Shown piece after piece: positions 17,052-26,244 of a stretch of 64,000 nucleotides of DNA (position 1 is its first letter; each line of letters starts with the position of its first letter). The translations under genes and the position numbers were made by a program. The stretch covers positions 124,001 through 188,000 of the forward strand of contig JAEWPV010000020.1 in the NCBI GenBank assembly GCA_023460535.1, written 5' to 3'. This DNA is from Bacillota bacterium (lineage in GTDB: Bacteria > Bacillota > Clostridia > Oscillospirales > Ruminococcaceae). The notes below the pieces were generated by a model. It saw nothing but the letters and a program-made list of their open reading frames with translations, did not search any database and was not told the DNA's origin.

Positions 17052-18122
17052 ATGGCCGGCTCCAAAACCGAAAAAGCAACCGCAAAGCGAAAGCGCGATG
17101 AACGAAAAAAGGGTAATATCTTTCAAAGTAAGGATGTTGTCAGCGGCTTTTCGCTATTGATTATGTTTTTCTCGCTTAGGTTATTAAGCCCTTTTATGTA
17201 TGAGTATATTGATTTACTGATTCAAAGAAGTATCGCCAGAGGAACACAACTTACGCTGTTATCTACAACCAGTGCCACAGAGGTCTTTCGAGATCTCATT
17301 CTATCAATAGTTATCCTTGCTATCCCGTTACTTTTGATTTCGGCGTTGATTACGATTGTTTTTTCGGTTATGCAAACACGGTTTTTGTTTGCAACAGAAG
17401 CACTCAAATTTAAGTTTTCTCGGCTTAACCCCCTAGAGGGCTTTAAAAGGCTGTTTTCTGTTCGTTCAATTGTTGAACTGGTTAAGGCGCTTGCCAAAAT
17501 TGTTCTTGTAGTCGGAATTCTGTACAACGAGATTATGTCACGAATACAAGAATTGCCCTCGTTATATCATATCGATTTACTACAGGGCATTATCTATATC
17601 GGAGACAGTGTAGTCTCTATGGTTCTTTCCATATCTATCATTTTTATCGGTCTATCTGTGCTTGATTATGTTTATCAGTGGTGGGAGTATGAAAAGAATC
17701 TTCGCATGACAAAGCACGAAGTAAAAGAGGAGTACAAGCAGCTAGAGGGTGACCCCAAAATTAAGGCGCAAATCAAGGAGAAACAACGTCAAATGGCACA
17801 GCGGCGCATGATGCAGCAGGTACCTACTGCGGACGTTGTAATTCGAAATCCTACGCATTATGCCGTAGCAATTCTCTATAAGCCCGGCGAAAACAGTGCT
17901 CCTATTGTGGTTGCGAAGGGTGCGGACCTTGTTGCACTTCGCATTATCTCAGTCGCGCAGGAAAACAACGTCTATATTACCGAGAATGTTCCGCTTGCCC
18001 GCGCCCTGTACGAGGCGGTGGAAATTGACCTAGAGATTCCCGCGAGTTTCTATGTGGCAGTTGCCGAGGTGCTTGCTTTTGTATATAACCTTAAAAATAA
18101 GGTAGGGAACAAAGCTCCCTAA
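17052..18122 (+). CDS. flhB: Flagellar export switch protein FlhB
   Basis: Membrane protein that changes export specificity after FliK signals hook completion. It has four helices in the N-terminal two thirds and a cytoplasmic domain with the self-cleavage motif NPTH in VIRNPTHYAVAILYK. The helix before it (EVKEEYKQLEGDPKIKAQIK) is typical. The length of 356 aa is normal. A free copy of the C-terminal part, without NPTH, is encoded at 25948-26244. Confidence 0.96.
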   Translation: MAGSKTEKATAKRKRDERKKGNIFQSKDVVSGFSLLIMFFSLRLLSPFMYEYIDLLIQRSIARGTQLTLLSTTSATEVFRDLILSIVILAIPLLLISALITIVFSVMQTRFLFATEALKFKFSRLNPLEGFKRLFSVRSIVELVKALAKIVLVVGILYNEIMSRIQELPSLYHIDLLQGIIYIGDSVVSMVLSISIIFIGLSVLDYVYQWWEYEKNLRMTKHEVKEEYKQLEGDPKIKAQIKEKQRQMAQRRMMQQVPTADVVIRNPTHYAVAILYKPGENSAPIVVAKGADLVALRIISVAQENNVYITENVPLARALYEAVEIDLEIPASFYVAVAEVLAFVYNLKNKVGNKAP

Positions 18123-18218
18123 TCGCAATGTACTACTATCCACAGTGACTTAATGAAAGTATTTGAATACCCGGTTGCTAGACAGAGATTCCTTGCCGCA
18201 TAAACGGTGGAACGGACG

Positions 18219-20273
18219 ATGCACATGAAGAAATTTCAAAATATCATAGCGATTTTTATCGTAGTTATCATTATATTTATCATTATACCACTGCCCGCCG
18301 GGGCGCTAGACATGATGTTTATTTTAAACATCACACTGTCTCTTGTTATCCTTATCATGTCGATGTACATAAAAACCTCTTTGGAGTTTTCTGCATTTCC
18401 ATCGCTGTTGCTTATCACTACGCTGTTCCGATTATCGCTTAACATATCAAGTACCCGTCTCATTCTTAGGGACGGTGGCAATGCAGGAAAGGTAATCGCG
18501 GCTTTTGGTGACTTTGTGGTTGGCGGTAATGCTATCATCGGTTTTGTTATCTTTTTAATTATTGTCATTGTACAATTTGTGGTAATCACAAAGGGTGCAG
18601 AGCGCGTATCTGAGGTAGCAGCAAGATTTACCTTAGATGCAATGCCCGGCAAGCAGATGGCGATAGATGCCGATTTAAACTCCGGCTTGATTGATGAACA
18701 AGCTGCCCGTAAAAGACGTTCTGACGTTCAGCGCGAGGCGGACTTCTTTGGCTCCATGGACGGTGCCTCAAAGTTTGTTAAGGGCGATGCGATTATTTCT
18801 ATCATTGTTACGGCGATTAACCTGTTGGGCGGTATCGCAACCGGAATGATAGCGGGCGGAATGGATTTTACTCAGGTTTGGAATACCTATGCGATAGCCA
18901 CTGTGGGTGACGGCTTGGTCTCCCAGCTACCCGCTCTGCTAATCTCTACCGCAACCGGAATGCTTGTTACCAGAACGGCAAGTGAAAACAACCTCAATAC
19001 CGACCTAACCAAACAGTTTGCGGCGCAGCCGACCGCCTTTATTATAGCGGGTTCGGTTGCGGCTTGCCTCATCTTTGTTCCGGGTTTTCCGCCCTTTCAG
19101 ATTATCCTCGTCGCGGCAGCTCTTATCACCCTGGGGCTTCGGCTCAGAAGCTCGATGAACAAGGCGATGCTTGCCGCTGTTGCCGAGCAGGAGCAGCCGG
19201 AAATGGAGCTCTCTGAAACAAGTTTTTATAAGAATATTGACAACGTTTACACCTTGCTTAATGTAGAACAGATTGAAATGACATTCGGTTACAGTTTGCT
19301 TCCGCTTGTGGATGAATCCAGCGGAGGGAGCTTTATCGATCGCGTTGTAATGTTCCGTAAGCAGTTTGCCGTTGATATGGGTATGGTTGTTCCATCGGTA
19401 CGTATGCGAGACAATGGTCAGCTTAACCCAAATCAGTATACAATTAAACTCAAGGGAGAGGAAATTGCCAAGGGCGAGGTGTTGGTAGATCATTACCTGG
19501 CGCTGAACCCGGGCGAGATCTCAGAGCCGGTCGACGGCATCGATACGATTGAGCCGGCGTTTGGAATTCCGGCTAAGTGGATTTCAGCGTCCCGGCGAGA
19601 GGCGGCTGAGATGGCGGGCTATACCGTTATTGATCCAACCTCCGTAATTATTACGCATCTTTCAGAAGTAATTAAGTCGTATGCCCATGAGCTGTTGACC
19701 CGTCAAGAGGTTAATACGCTCATATCCAACATTAAAAAGACCAATGCGGTACTGGTTGACGAGGTAATCCCCAATGTCGTGTCACCCGGAGAGCTGCAAA
19801 AGGTACTTGCCAATCTGTTGCGAGAAGGGATACCCATTCGCGATATGGAGACTATTATTGAAACGCTTGGGGATTATGCCACAACCCTCAAGGATGCGGA
19901 TATGCTGACCGAATATGTAAGGCAATCCTTAAAGCGAACGATTACACGAAAATTTGCCGATGCCAATCAGCTTCATGTTATTACGTTGGATACGGAAGTT
20001 GAAAACATTATTATGGGTGCGGTGAAGAAATCTGAGCATGGTTCCTATCTGGCACTGGATCCAGATACCGTGCAAAAAATTGCGGCTTCGTTGATTACGC
20101 AAGTAAATAAGATAAGAGAATTGATGCCCACACCCATTATCCTAACCTCTCCGATTGTGCGCATCTACTTTAAACGGCTTGCCGACCAGTTTGCAGCCGG
20201 GATTGTGGTATTATCTTTTAGTGAGATTGATAACTCGGTGCAGATTCAGGCGATTGGCAACATAGCCATATAG
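18219..20273 (+). CDS. flhA: Flagellar export gate protein FlhA
   Basis: Largest export-gate protein; it forms the cytoplasmic docking ring for chaperone-substrate complexes. About eight helices fill residues 1-320, with the FHIPEP-family pattern around FTLDAMPGKQMAIDADLNSG. The cytoplasmic domain extends from about residue 345. I choose ATG 18219, eight bases after a weak GGTGG site; GTG 18207 and ATG 18225 are alternatives. sigD follows within 25 bases; the flhF and flhG genes usual at this point are absent. Confidence 0.95.
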   Translation: MHMKKFQNIIAIFIVVIIIFIIIPLPAGALDMMFILNITLSLVILIMSMYIKTSLEFSAFPSLLLITTLFRLSLNISSTRLILRDGGNAGKVIAAFGDFVVGGNAIIGFVIFLIIVIVQFVVITKGAERVSEVAARFTLDAMPGKQMAIDADLNSGLIDEQAARKRRSDVQREADFFGSMDGASKFVKGDAIISIIVTAINLLGGIATGMIAGGMDFTQVWNTYAIATVGDGLVSQLPALLISTATGMLVTRTASENNLNTDLTKQFAAQPTAFIIAGSVAACLIFVPGFPPFQIILVAAALITLGLRLRSSMNKAMLAAVAEQEQPEMELSETSFYKNIDNVYTLLNVEQIEMTFGYSLLPLVDESSGGSFIDRVVMFRKQFAVDMGMVVPSVRMRDNGQLNPNQYTIKLKGEEIAKGEVLVDHYLALNPGEISEPVDGIDTIEPAFGIPAKWISASRREAAEMAGYTVIDPTSVIITHLSEVIKSYAHELLTRQEVNTLISNIKKTNAVLVDEVIPNVVSPGELQKVLANLLREGIPIRDMETIIETLGDYATTLKDADMLTEYVRQSLKRTITRKFADANQLHVITLDTEVENIIMGAVKKSEHGSYLALDPDTVQKIAASLITQVNKIRELMPTPIILTSPIVRIYFKRLADQFAAGIVVLSFSEIDNSVQIQAIGNIAI

Positions 20274-20296
20274 TCCTGGTTGATTGGGGGGTGCGT

Positions 20297-21073
20297 ATGC
20301 TGTTCACAAAACCGAAAAGCCAAATAGAGCTTGAGACGTGGCAGCAATACAGGCAGACAAAAGACCCTGCGCTTCGAAACGAGATAGCGATGCACTACAG
20401 CTACATCGTGAAATATATCGTTATTAAAATGGGCGGGATGTTTCGCAATGTCGCGGATCAGGACGACCTGATAAACGAGGGCATTGTTGCCTTAATGGAT
20501 GCCGTTGAGCGCTATGATATGGAACGCGAGGTCAAATTTGAGACCTATGCCTCCATCCGGGTTAAGGGAGCGATTATTGATTATATCCGAAAACAGGATT
20601 GGGTTCCGCGCCGTGTAAGAAAAAATGCGCGCAACCTAGAGAATGCAATCTCTGCACTGTGGGCCGAGTACGGCAGACAACCAACGGATGAAGAGCTGGC
20701 TGCTCAATTAGGAATCAGTACGGAAGAACTGCACGCCAACATGGCTCAGACACATAACGCAAGTATTGTGTCATTCGAAGAGTTGCTGGAAGAGGGCGTA
20801 GCGGGAGCCGAAATTGCGGCTTCTAAAATGGGCGCTGCCGCCGATACTCCCGAAGAGGCTCTATTTTCCAGTGAGTTCAAAGAAGTGCTGACAGCAACAA
20901 TTGAACAACTGCCGGAAAAAGAAAAACTGGTCGTTGCAATGTATTATTTTGAACACCTCAAACTCAGAGAGATAGCCGAAATCCTGCAGGTTAGCGAGTC
21001 ACGCGTTTGTCAGCTTCACACCTCGGCAATTGCCAAGATGAAAAAAAAGATAGAAGCTTATATCAAGGGCTGA
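20297..21073 (+). CDS. sigD: Flagellar sigma factor SigD/FliA (sigma-28)
   Basis: RNA polymerase sigma factor for late flagellar and chemotaxis genes. Region 2 shows VADQDDLINEGIVALMDAVE and FETYASIRVKGAIIDYIRK. Region 3 is present, and region 4 shows LREIAEILQVSESRVCQLHT. The FliA/WhiG-type length (about 258 aa) and lack of region 1.1 fit. I take ATG 20297, five bases after GGGGGG; an in-frame GTG lies at 20291. The gene sits directly behind flhA, so it is probably made together with the export gate, before late genes are needed. No flgM is in the window. Confidence 0.94.
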   Translation: MLFTKPKSQIELETWQQYRQTKDPALRNEIAMHYSYIVKYIVIKMGGMFRNVADQDDLINEGIVALMDAVERYDMEREVKFETYASIRVKGAIIDYIRKQDWVPRRVRKNARNLENAISALWAEYGRQPTDEELAAQLGISTEELHANMAQTHNASIVSFEELLEEGVAGAEIAASKMGAAADTPEEALFSSEFKEVLTATIEQLPEKEKLVVAMYYFEHLKLREIAEILQVSESRVCQLHTSAIAKMKKKIEAYIKG

Positions 21074-21112
21074 TATGTCTTAAAGTGGCATGTCGTAAAA
21101 GGAGGTTCCATT

Positions 21113-21883
21113 ATGGTAAGAGGATTTTATACCCTTGGTTCGGGGATGCTGTCAATTCAGCGCACGATGGATACCATCAGCAATAATGTTGCCAACGTTC
21201 GGACTGCAGGGTACAAAAAGAAAATGCTCACCAGCAGTACATTTGATCAGCAGTTGGTTGCCAGAATTGAGTCGGGTAACAACGGCCGCATAGGAAAAGG
21301 TTCAATCGTGCGTTACGTGGATGTGCTTCATACCGATTACAGTCAAAGTAGTCTGGAGGACACACAAATCCCGTTTGACATCGCGCTGGTTGGAGACGGA
21401 TTCTTTCGTATTCAATCCCAGAATGAAGAGTTGGAGCAAACGCTGCTAACCAGAAACGGTCGGTTTGACTTGGATGAGAACGGCTACCTTGTGCTGAATG
21501 GCGGGGGAATGGTTTTAGGCGAAAACGGGCCGATCATGCTTGGTACTTCGAACTTTACCGTTGATGAGGATGGATATGTGTACCTGCCGGAGGACGATAG
21601 CCCGATTGATCGGATTTCGCTTGCCTACCCAACCGATTATAAAAACCTGGTCGTGTATGCAGAGGGTCTCTATATCGATAACGACCCCAATCCGACGCAG
21701 GTGGATTCAACGACATACTCCACCTCATTTATGCAGGGAAAGCTTGAGAATTCCAATGTGGATATGGCTGAGGAAACCTCTGAGCTAATGGACGCAAGCA
21801 GAACGTTTCAGACCTATAGCCAAGCAATGAAGATTATAGACAGGATTATTACCAAATCGGTCACAGAGATTGGTAAGGTTTAA
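21113..21883 (+). CDS. flgF: Flagellar rod protein, FlgF/FlhO type
   Basis: Axial rod protein of the FlgF/FlgG family (256 aa). The N-terminal D0 motif TLGSGMLSIQRTMDTISNNV and C-terminal MAEETSELMDASRTFQTYSQ are typical. It corresponds to flhO of B. subtilis, the first of two rod genes after sigD. Assignment as FlgF rather than FlgG rests on order and similarity pattern, so the symbol is less certain than the family. Confidence 0.85.
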   Translation: MVRGFYTLGSGMLSIQRTMDTISNNVANVRTAGYKKKMLTSSTFDQQLVARIESGNNGRIGKGSIVRYVDVLHTDYSQSSLEDTQIPFDIALVGDGFFRIQSQNEELEQTLLTRNGRFDLDENGYLVLNGGGMVLGENGPIMLGTSNFTVDEDGYVYLPEDDSPIDRISLAYPTDYKNLVVYAEGLYIDNDPNPTQVDSTTYSTSFMQGKLENSNVDMAEETSELMDASRTFQTYSQAMKIIDRIITKSVTEIGKV

Positions 21884-21906
21884 TATCAAAGAGGGGGAAA
21901 TAGGTT

Positions 21907-22635
21907 GTGAATACCGCATTTTATACTGCGTCATCCGGCGTAATCTATCTTCAAAGAAGTATGGATGTTACAGCGAACAATATTGCAAACACCCAAACAC
22001 CTGGCTTTAAAGCTTCGGTTTCTTCCTTTGCGGATCTTTTGTATTCCAACATACACAGGAATCAGGATGAGTTAACCAACAATCTCAAAACAGGTCATGG
22101 GGTTCGCCTTTCGGGGATTGTGATGAGGTTGGGACAGGGCGCATTGCTGCCAACAGACCGTGAGCTGGATTTTTCTCTTGTAGGAGATGGCTTCTTTGCG
22201 GTGGAAAGTGAAAATGGTGAACGGTTTTATACCCGTTCCGGTAATTTTTACGTGAAGCTGGAAGACGATGTGGCATACCTTGCGACTGCTACCGGCGAAT
22301 ATGTACTCACCCCCGATGAAGATCGCATTGAGCTGAATCCAGACGGTGGGTTAGTTAATTTAGAGGAAATCTCCACCCGAATAGGGGTGTTTAGCTTTTC
22401 AAATCCCTACGCTCTGATTCAGGAGGGCAGCAATTATTATTCCGCAACGGATGCTTCTGGCGAGGCGTTACCAATCGAAGACTATACCCTAAAGCAGGGT
22501 TATTTAGAGAATTCGAATGCGGAACTTAGCACAGAAATGATAAACGTGATATCAACACAGCGCGCTTTTCAGTTCAGTGCCCGGGTGGTTCAAGCTGCCG
22601 ATGAACTTCAAGCTACGGTAAACAATCTGCGCTAA
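21907..22635 (+). CDS. flgG: Flagellar distal rod protein, FlgG/FlhP type
   Basis: Second rod gene (242 aa), equivalent to flhP of B. subtilis. D0 motifs are the N-terminal SMDVTANNIANTQTPGFKAS and the C-terminal STEMINVISTQRAFQFSARV. The start is GTG 21907 behind GAGGGGG. It follows the flgF-type gene by 23 bases, and cheC begins 48 bases later, so the rod pair is probably cotranscribed with sigD and the CheC/CheD genes. Confidence 0.86.
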   Translation: MNTAFYTASSGVIYLQRSMDVTANNIANTQTPGFKASVSSFADLLYSNIHRNQDELTNNLKTGHGVRLSGIVMRLGQGALLPTDRELDFSLVGDGFFAVESENGERFYTRSGNFYVKLEDDVAYLATATGEYVLTPDEDRIELNPDGGLVNLEEISTRIGVFSFSNPYALIQEGSNYYSATDASGEALPIEDYTLKQGYLENSNAELSTEMINVISTQRAFQFSARVVQAADELQATVNNLR

Positions 22636-22683
22636 TTGACATGTATCTTGTTCTTCACATCACAGTTAAGGAGGTTATGGCAG

Positions 22684-23307
22684 ATGGATACTTTGCGTTA
22701 CGAGCAGCTCAACGACATGCACATCGACGTATTGCGCGAACTGGGTAACATCGGCGCAGGAAATGCAGCTACCGCACTCTCGACCATGCTGATGCAGACC
22801 GTAAACATGTCTGTTCCAAAAGTAAAGGTTATTGACTTTACGGATCTAACCTATATCCTAGGGGGCCCGGAAAACATAGTAGTTGGAATACTAACCCACA
22901 TCCACGAGGACATCAAGGGCATGATTATGTTCATCTTGGAACAAAAATTTGCTCATGTTGTTGTTAACATTCTGCTTGGAAAAGAAATCAACGATTATAC
23001 ACAGCTTACAGAAGTAGATTTTTCAGCGTTAAATGAGATCGGTAATATTATGGCGGGCTCGTATGTGAATGCCATCTCATCCTTAACAGGGCTCAAAATC
23101 AACATCATGGTACCCTCCATTACAGTAGATATGGCGGGTGCTATATTAAGCGTACCTGCCGTAGAGTTGGGCATGACGGGCGATAAGGTGCTATATATTG
23201 AGGAGGACTTTATCGGCTCAAGCGAAACGGTCAGAAGCTGCATGCTTCTTATCCCCGAAATGGATTCCCTTAAACTCATTATGGAACGTCTGGGGATTGA
23301 TATATGA
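22684..23307 (+). CDS. cheC: CheY-P phosphatase CheC
   Basis: Removes phosphate from CheY-P and acts in adaptation with CheD. Both active motifs are intact: LRELGNIGAGNAATAL and LNEIGNIMAGSYVNAI, each with the catalytic Glu and Asn. The start is ATG 22684, nine bases after AAGGAGG, giving 207 aa. The upstream in-frame extension has no ribosome site and overlaps the flgG end. The stop overlaps the cheD start by four bases (ATGA), so the two proteins are translationally coupled. Confidence 0.94.
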   Translation: MDTLRYEQLNDMHIDVLRELGNIGAGNAATALSTMLMQTVNMSVPKVKVIDFTDLTYILGGPENIVVGILTHIHEDIKGMIMFILEQKFAHVVVNILLGKEINDYTQLTEVDFSALNEIGNIMAGSYVNAISSLTGLKINIMVPSITVDMAGAILSVPAVELGMTGDKVLYIEEDFIGSSETVRSCMLLIPEMDSLKLIMERLGIDI

Positions 23308-23801
23308 GCAACCTGATAACGATAGGAATATCAGATCTCAATGTAGCAAAAAAGCCGGATCGGCTTATCACATACGCGCTTGGTTCCTGTGTGGGCATCT
23401 GTTTATACGATGCAAAAACCTGTGTGGCAGGAATGGCGCACATCATGCTTCCCAATAGTGAGCAATGTGTGCAAAATGATAACAAGATGAAGTTTGCCGA
23501 TACCGCAATTGTACTGCTTATCAGTAAAATGGAACAGCTGGGTGCGTCTAAGTTGCGCATGGTGGCAAAGATTGCGGGTGGCGCGCAGATGTTTAAGGTA
23601 GATACTACCTATGGCGCGGGCGATAATATTATGAACATAGGTCAGCGTAATGTTACCGCTGTAAAGAAAAAACTTGCAGAGCTTAACATCAGGATTGTTG
23701 CAGAGGACACCGGAAAAAACTACGGAAGAACTGTTGAGTTTACTTCAGAGACCGGCGCCGTAATGGTTCGTTCAATAGGAAAAACAAGTTTACAGTTATA
23801 G
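23304..23801 (+). CDS. cheD: Chemoreceptor glutamine deamidase CheD
   Basis: Deamidates glutamines in chemoreceptors and stimulates CheC. The catalytic Cys lies in ALGSCVGICLYD and the His in GMAHIMLPNSE. A later segment with AKIAGGAQMF and the GRTVEFTSETGAVMVRS end is typical. The length is 165 aa. It overlaps cheC by four bases, as in B. subtilis. Their partner receptors are not in this window. Confidence 0.95.
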   Translation: MSNLITIGISDLNVAKKPDRLITYALGSCVGICLYDAKTCVAGMAHIMLPNSEQCVQNDNKMKFADTAIVLLISKMEQLGASKLRMVAKIAGGAQMFKVDTTYGAGDNIMNIGQRNVTAVKKKLAELNIRIVAEDTGKNYGRTVEFTSETGAVMVRSIGKTSLQL

Positions 23802-23844
23802 CATTTATTAATATAGCCAAGCAATATGATAGGAGGTTATAACC

Positions 23845-25263
23845 GTGACCGATCAAAATGAGCAAAACCAACAAGTTGTTGTTGAAGCAGAACCAATTCA
23901 TGCTCAGTATCGTGTTGATGTTTCCGATGACCATTTAAGGGCATACCTCACGGTTACAACCCCTGAAAATGGCGGCAACGAGGTTTCTCTCGCGGGTATT
24001 TATCAGGCGTTAAAGGATGCCGGCGTGGTCTATGGTCTTAAGGATCAGGAGCTCAAGCGGATTGCGTTTGGGAAAATATATGAACGCAAGATTATTGTTG
24101 CGGAAGGACTGCCGGCACAGAACGGAAATGATGGTGAGATCGTTGAACGTTATGTAATTGGAGCGCGGGGCATACCAAAGATTAACGTCGATGGGTCGGT
24201 AAATTATAAAGAGCTCAATTTAATTAACAATGTAACAAAGGGTCAGGTTATCTGCGAAATCGTTCCTCCGACGGATGGAACAAAAGGGATGACGGTGAAG
24301 GGACAGGATATTATGCCCGCGCGGGGACGAGACCCCAAGCCGCCCATCGGAAAGAATGTTTTGTTGACGGACGATGGACTAAAGGTTTATGCGGGTATTG
24401 ACGGCAATCTTACCAAGCGCGGCAGTTCGTTTGAAGTGGACGACACGTTTGTTGTTAACGAGAATGTGGATAACGCAACGGGAAACATCAATTTCATCGG
24501 CAATGTCGTAGTCAAGGGTGATGTCAAGTCCGGATTCTCCATTAAAGCCGGAGGAACTATCCGTGTAAATGGTATTGTTGAGGCGGCCACGCTTTGGGCG
24601 GAAAAAGGAATAATCCTTATAGGGGCAAACGGACAGGGCGGTGGCCGAATCTATTCCGGCGGTGACTTGGCGGCAAATTTCCTGGAAAACGTCATCGTAG
24701 AAGCAAAAGGCTCGGTTACGGCAAACTCCATTATGTATTGCAACATCAAATGTGGCGGAACGCTGGAACTTAAAGGCAGAAACGCTTGTATTATTGGCGG
24801 CTCCTATGTTGTTGCATTGGATGTGATAGCCAAGACGATAGGTTCCTCTTCCCATGCGCGTACAGAAATCACGCTCGGCTCCTCTACAACGCTTGTTGAG
24901 GACATTAACAACATCGGTTATCGGTTAAAGCAAATTGATAGCGATATAATCAAGCTTTCGCAGGCCATAGCATTTTTAAGCTCAAAGGATGCCAATACCC
25001 TTTCGCAAGACAAGCTAAAGCTATTGGAACAGGCCTCGTATAATAAGCAGGTTCTTTCGCTGGAAAAAGAAAAGCTTACAAAGCGCTTTGAAGTGATGAC
25101 GGAGGAGCTTGAAAACCCCAATACCAGCAAAATTATATGCAAGGGAACTATCTACATCGGTACGCGTATCATTATAGGAAGCTCCAGCGTGCAGCTGACA
25201 GAAAATAAAGACAATACCATGGTATATTACTCTGACAATGAGATCGTGTTTGGCACCGCATAA
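23845..25263 (+). CDS. fapA: FapA/DUF342 family protein
   Basis: A 472-aa protein of the DUF342 (FapA) family, often encoded near flagellar genes in Firmicutes; a Vibrio member helps flagellar assembly. The central part (residues about 170-340) has a beta-helix-like pattern of short Gly-rich turns, such as NINFIGNVVVKGDVKSGFSI and GGTIRVNGIVEAATLWAEKG. The C-terminal part (about 355-425) is a helical coiled coil. The start is GTG 23845 after AGGAGG. No signal peptide is seen, so it is probably cytoplasmic. Confidence 0.85.
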   Translation: MTDQNEQNQQVVVEAEPIHAQYRVDVSDDHLRAYLTVTTPENGGNEVSLAGIYQALKDAGVVYGLKDQELKRIAFGKIYERKIIVAEGLPAQNGNDGEIVERYVIGARGIPKINVDGSVNYKELNLINNVTKGQVICEIVPPTDGTKGMTVKGQDIMPARGRDPKPPIGKNVLLTDDGLKVYAGIDGNLTKRGSSFEVDDTFVVNENVDNATGNINFIGNVVVKGDVKSGFSIKAGGTIRVNGIVEAATLWAEKGIILIGANGQGGGRIYSGGDLAANFLENVIVEAKGSVTANSIMYCNIKCGGTLELKGRNACIIGGSYVVALDVIAKTIGSSSHARTEITLGSSTTLVEDINNIGYRLKQIDSDIIKLSQAIAFLSSKDANTLSQDKLKLLEQASYNKQVLSLEKEKLTKRFEVMTEELENPNTSKIICKGTIYIGTRIIIGSSSVQLTENKDNTMVYYSDNEIVFGTA

Positions 25264-25280
25264 GGCAGGGAGTGTTTAGT

Positions 25281-25901
25281 TTGAGAATGATACAGCAGAA
25301 GGTCGAAATCTACAGCATGACCGATGTTATGCTGGCCAGCGGCTATTTGGTCGATATCAGCGAGAATCAAATGGAGATTGTAGGGGAATATTTCCCTCAT
25401 TATGAGAGGGGAGAGAACCTTAAAATCTGCGTGTATGATGACATGCGCGGTATTTGTTGGTACCTGACGTCAGTTGATTTTGCCACGATAGACCGTTTGA
25501 TTTTAGTTGATTTTAACCTGCTGGATGTCATTCAGCGACGAAGAAGTATTAAGGTAAAAACAGCTTTTAATACAAATATCTATGTAATTTATGCGGGAGA
25601 CAACAACAAGGTTGGGCTCGATACCCCAATCAAAATAACCGTTAAGGATATTAGTGTTGGAGGGATATATTTTATCTCGGAGCAGATTTTTCTTGAGGGT
25701 AGTCATTTTGAGTTTTATTTTAATCAGGGGCCCAAACACCTTCGTATAAAAACAAGGATACTCAGAAAACAGGAGCTTTCTGGAGAAAAATGGGGTTACG
25801 GGTGCCAGTTTACCGATATCACCGAAAAAGAACAGGATATTCTGTTTGCTTATCTATGGGAAGAACAACGGTTACAGTTAAAGCGCATGAAACTGGAATA
25901 A
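25281..25901 (+). CDS. YcgR-like PilZ domain protein, probable c-di-GMP flagellar brake
   Basis: It has an N-terminal YcgR-type domain (residues about 1-83) and a C-terminal PilZ domain. The c-di-GMP-binding motifs are QRRRSIKVK, where the usual second Arg of RxxxR is Lys (about K91), and DISVGGIYF (from about D123), the DxSxxG part. YcgR proteins slow or bias the motor by contacting the switch or stator. The start is taken as TTG 25281, eight bases after GGGAG; GTG 25272 and ATG 25287 are possible. It is the last + strand gene of the first flagellar block. Confidence 0.83.
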   Translation: MRMIQQKVEIYSMTDVMLASGYLVDISENQMEIVGEYFPHYERGENLKICVYDDMRGICWYLTSVDFATIDRLILVDFNLLDVIQRRRSIKVKTAFNTNIYVIYAGDNNKVGLDTPIKITVKDISVGGIYFISEQIFLEGSHFEFYFNQGPKHLRIKTRILRKQELSGEKWGYGCQFTDITEKEQDILFAYLWEEQRLQLKRMKLE

Positions 25902-25925
25902 AAAGCCCGCCGAAATAGGGCGGGC
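25899..25925 (-). terminator. Intrinsic terminator of the reverse-strand pair
   Basis: GCCCGCC (25905-25911) pairs with GGCGGGC (25919-25925) around a seven-base loop. Read on the minus strand, the stem is followed by a T-run (complement of TAAAAA at 25899-25904), so it ends transcription coming from 25948. On the + strand no T-run follows, but the stem could still weaken read-through from the PilZ gene. Confidence 0.85.
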
Positions 25926-25947
25926 ATGGTTATATATGCGTTATTTA

Positions 25948-26244
25948 CTATGCGTCGGGTTGTTGTGTTTGATTTTTGATTTCTCTTGAGAGCTTCATTA
26001 AATCAACATAAATTGCCGCAATAATCTCAAACAGCTCCTGTGGTACGTTACTTCCAATCTCAAGCATAGCCAGCATATTCGCAGTGGTATCGTCACGGTA
26101 GATAGGAATACCGCTTTGGTCAGCAATATCGATTATTTTTTCTGCTACATATCCGTATCCGGATGCGACAATAATGGGAGCCATGTCTGATTGTGGATTG
26201 TACTTTAATGCCACAGCCTTTTCATTTTTACTAAACTCTGACAT
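25948..26244 (-). CDS. Free FlhB C-terminal domain protein (YlqH/FhlB type)
   Basis: A 98-aa protein that matches only the cytoplasmic part of FlhB after the cleavage site: KAVALKYNPQSDMAPIIVAS, then AEKIIDIADQSGIPIYRDDT and NVPQELFEIIAAIYVDLM. It has no membrane helices and no NPTH motif. Such free domains (YlqH in B. subtilis, FhlB elsewhere) can stand in for the cleaved FlhB C-terminus in some systems; the role here is unknown. I choose ATG 26244, eight bases after AAAAGGAG, rather than the TTG at 26247. It overlaps the end of the FliK-like gene by 14 bases. Confidence 0.88.
   Translation of the reverse strand: MSEFSKNEKAVALKYNPQSDMAPIIVASGYGYVAEKIIDIADQSGIPIYRDDTTANMLAMLEIGSNVPQELFEIIAAIYVDLMKLSREIKNQTQQPDA

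Noticed and set aside
24379..24855. Open frame of 158 codons on the - strand
   Set aside because: Antisense to the FapA-type gene; no ribosome site, no motifs.
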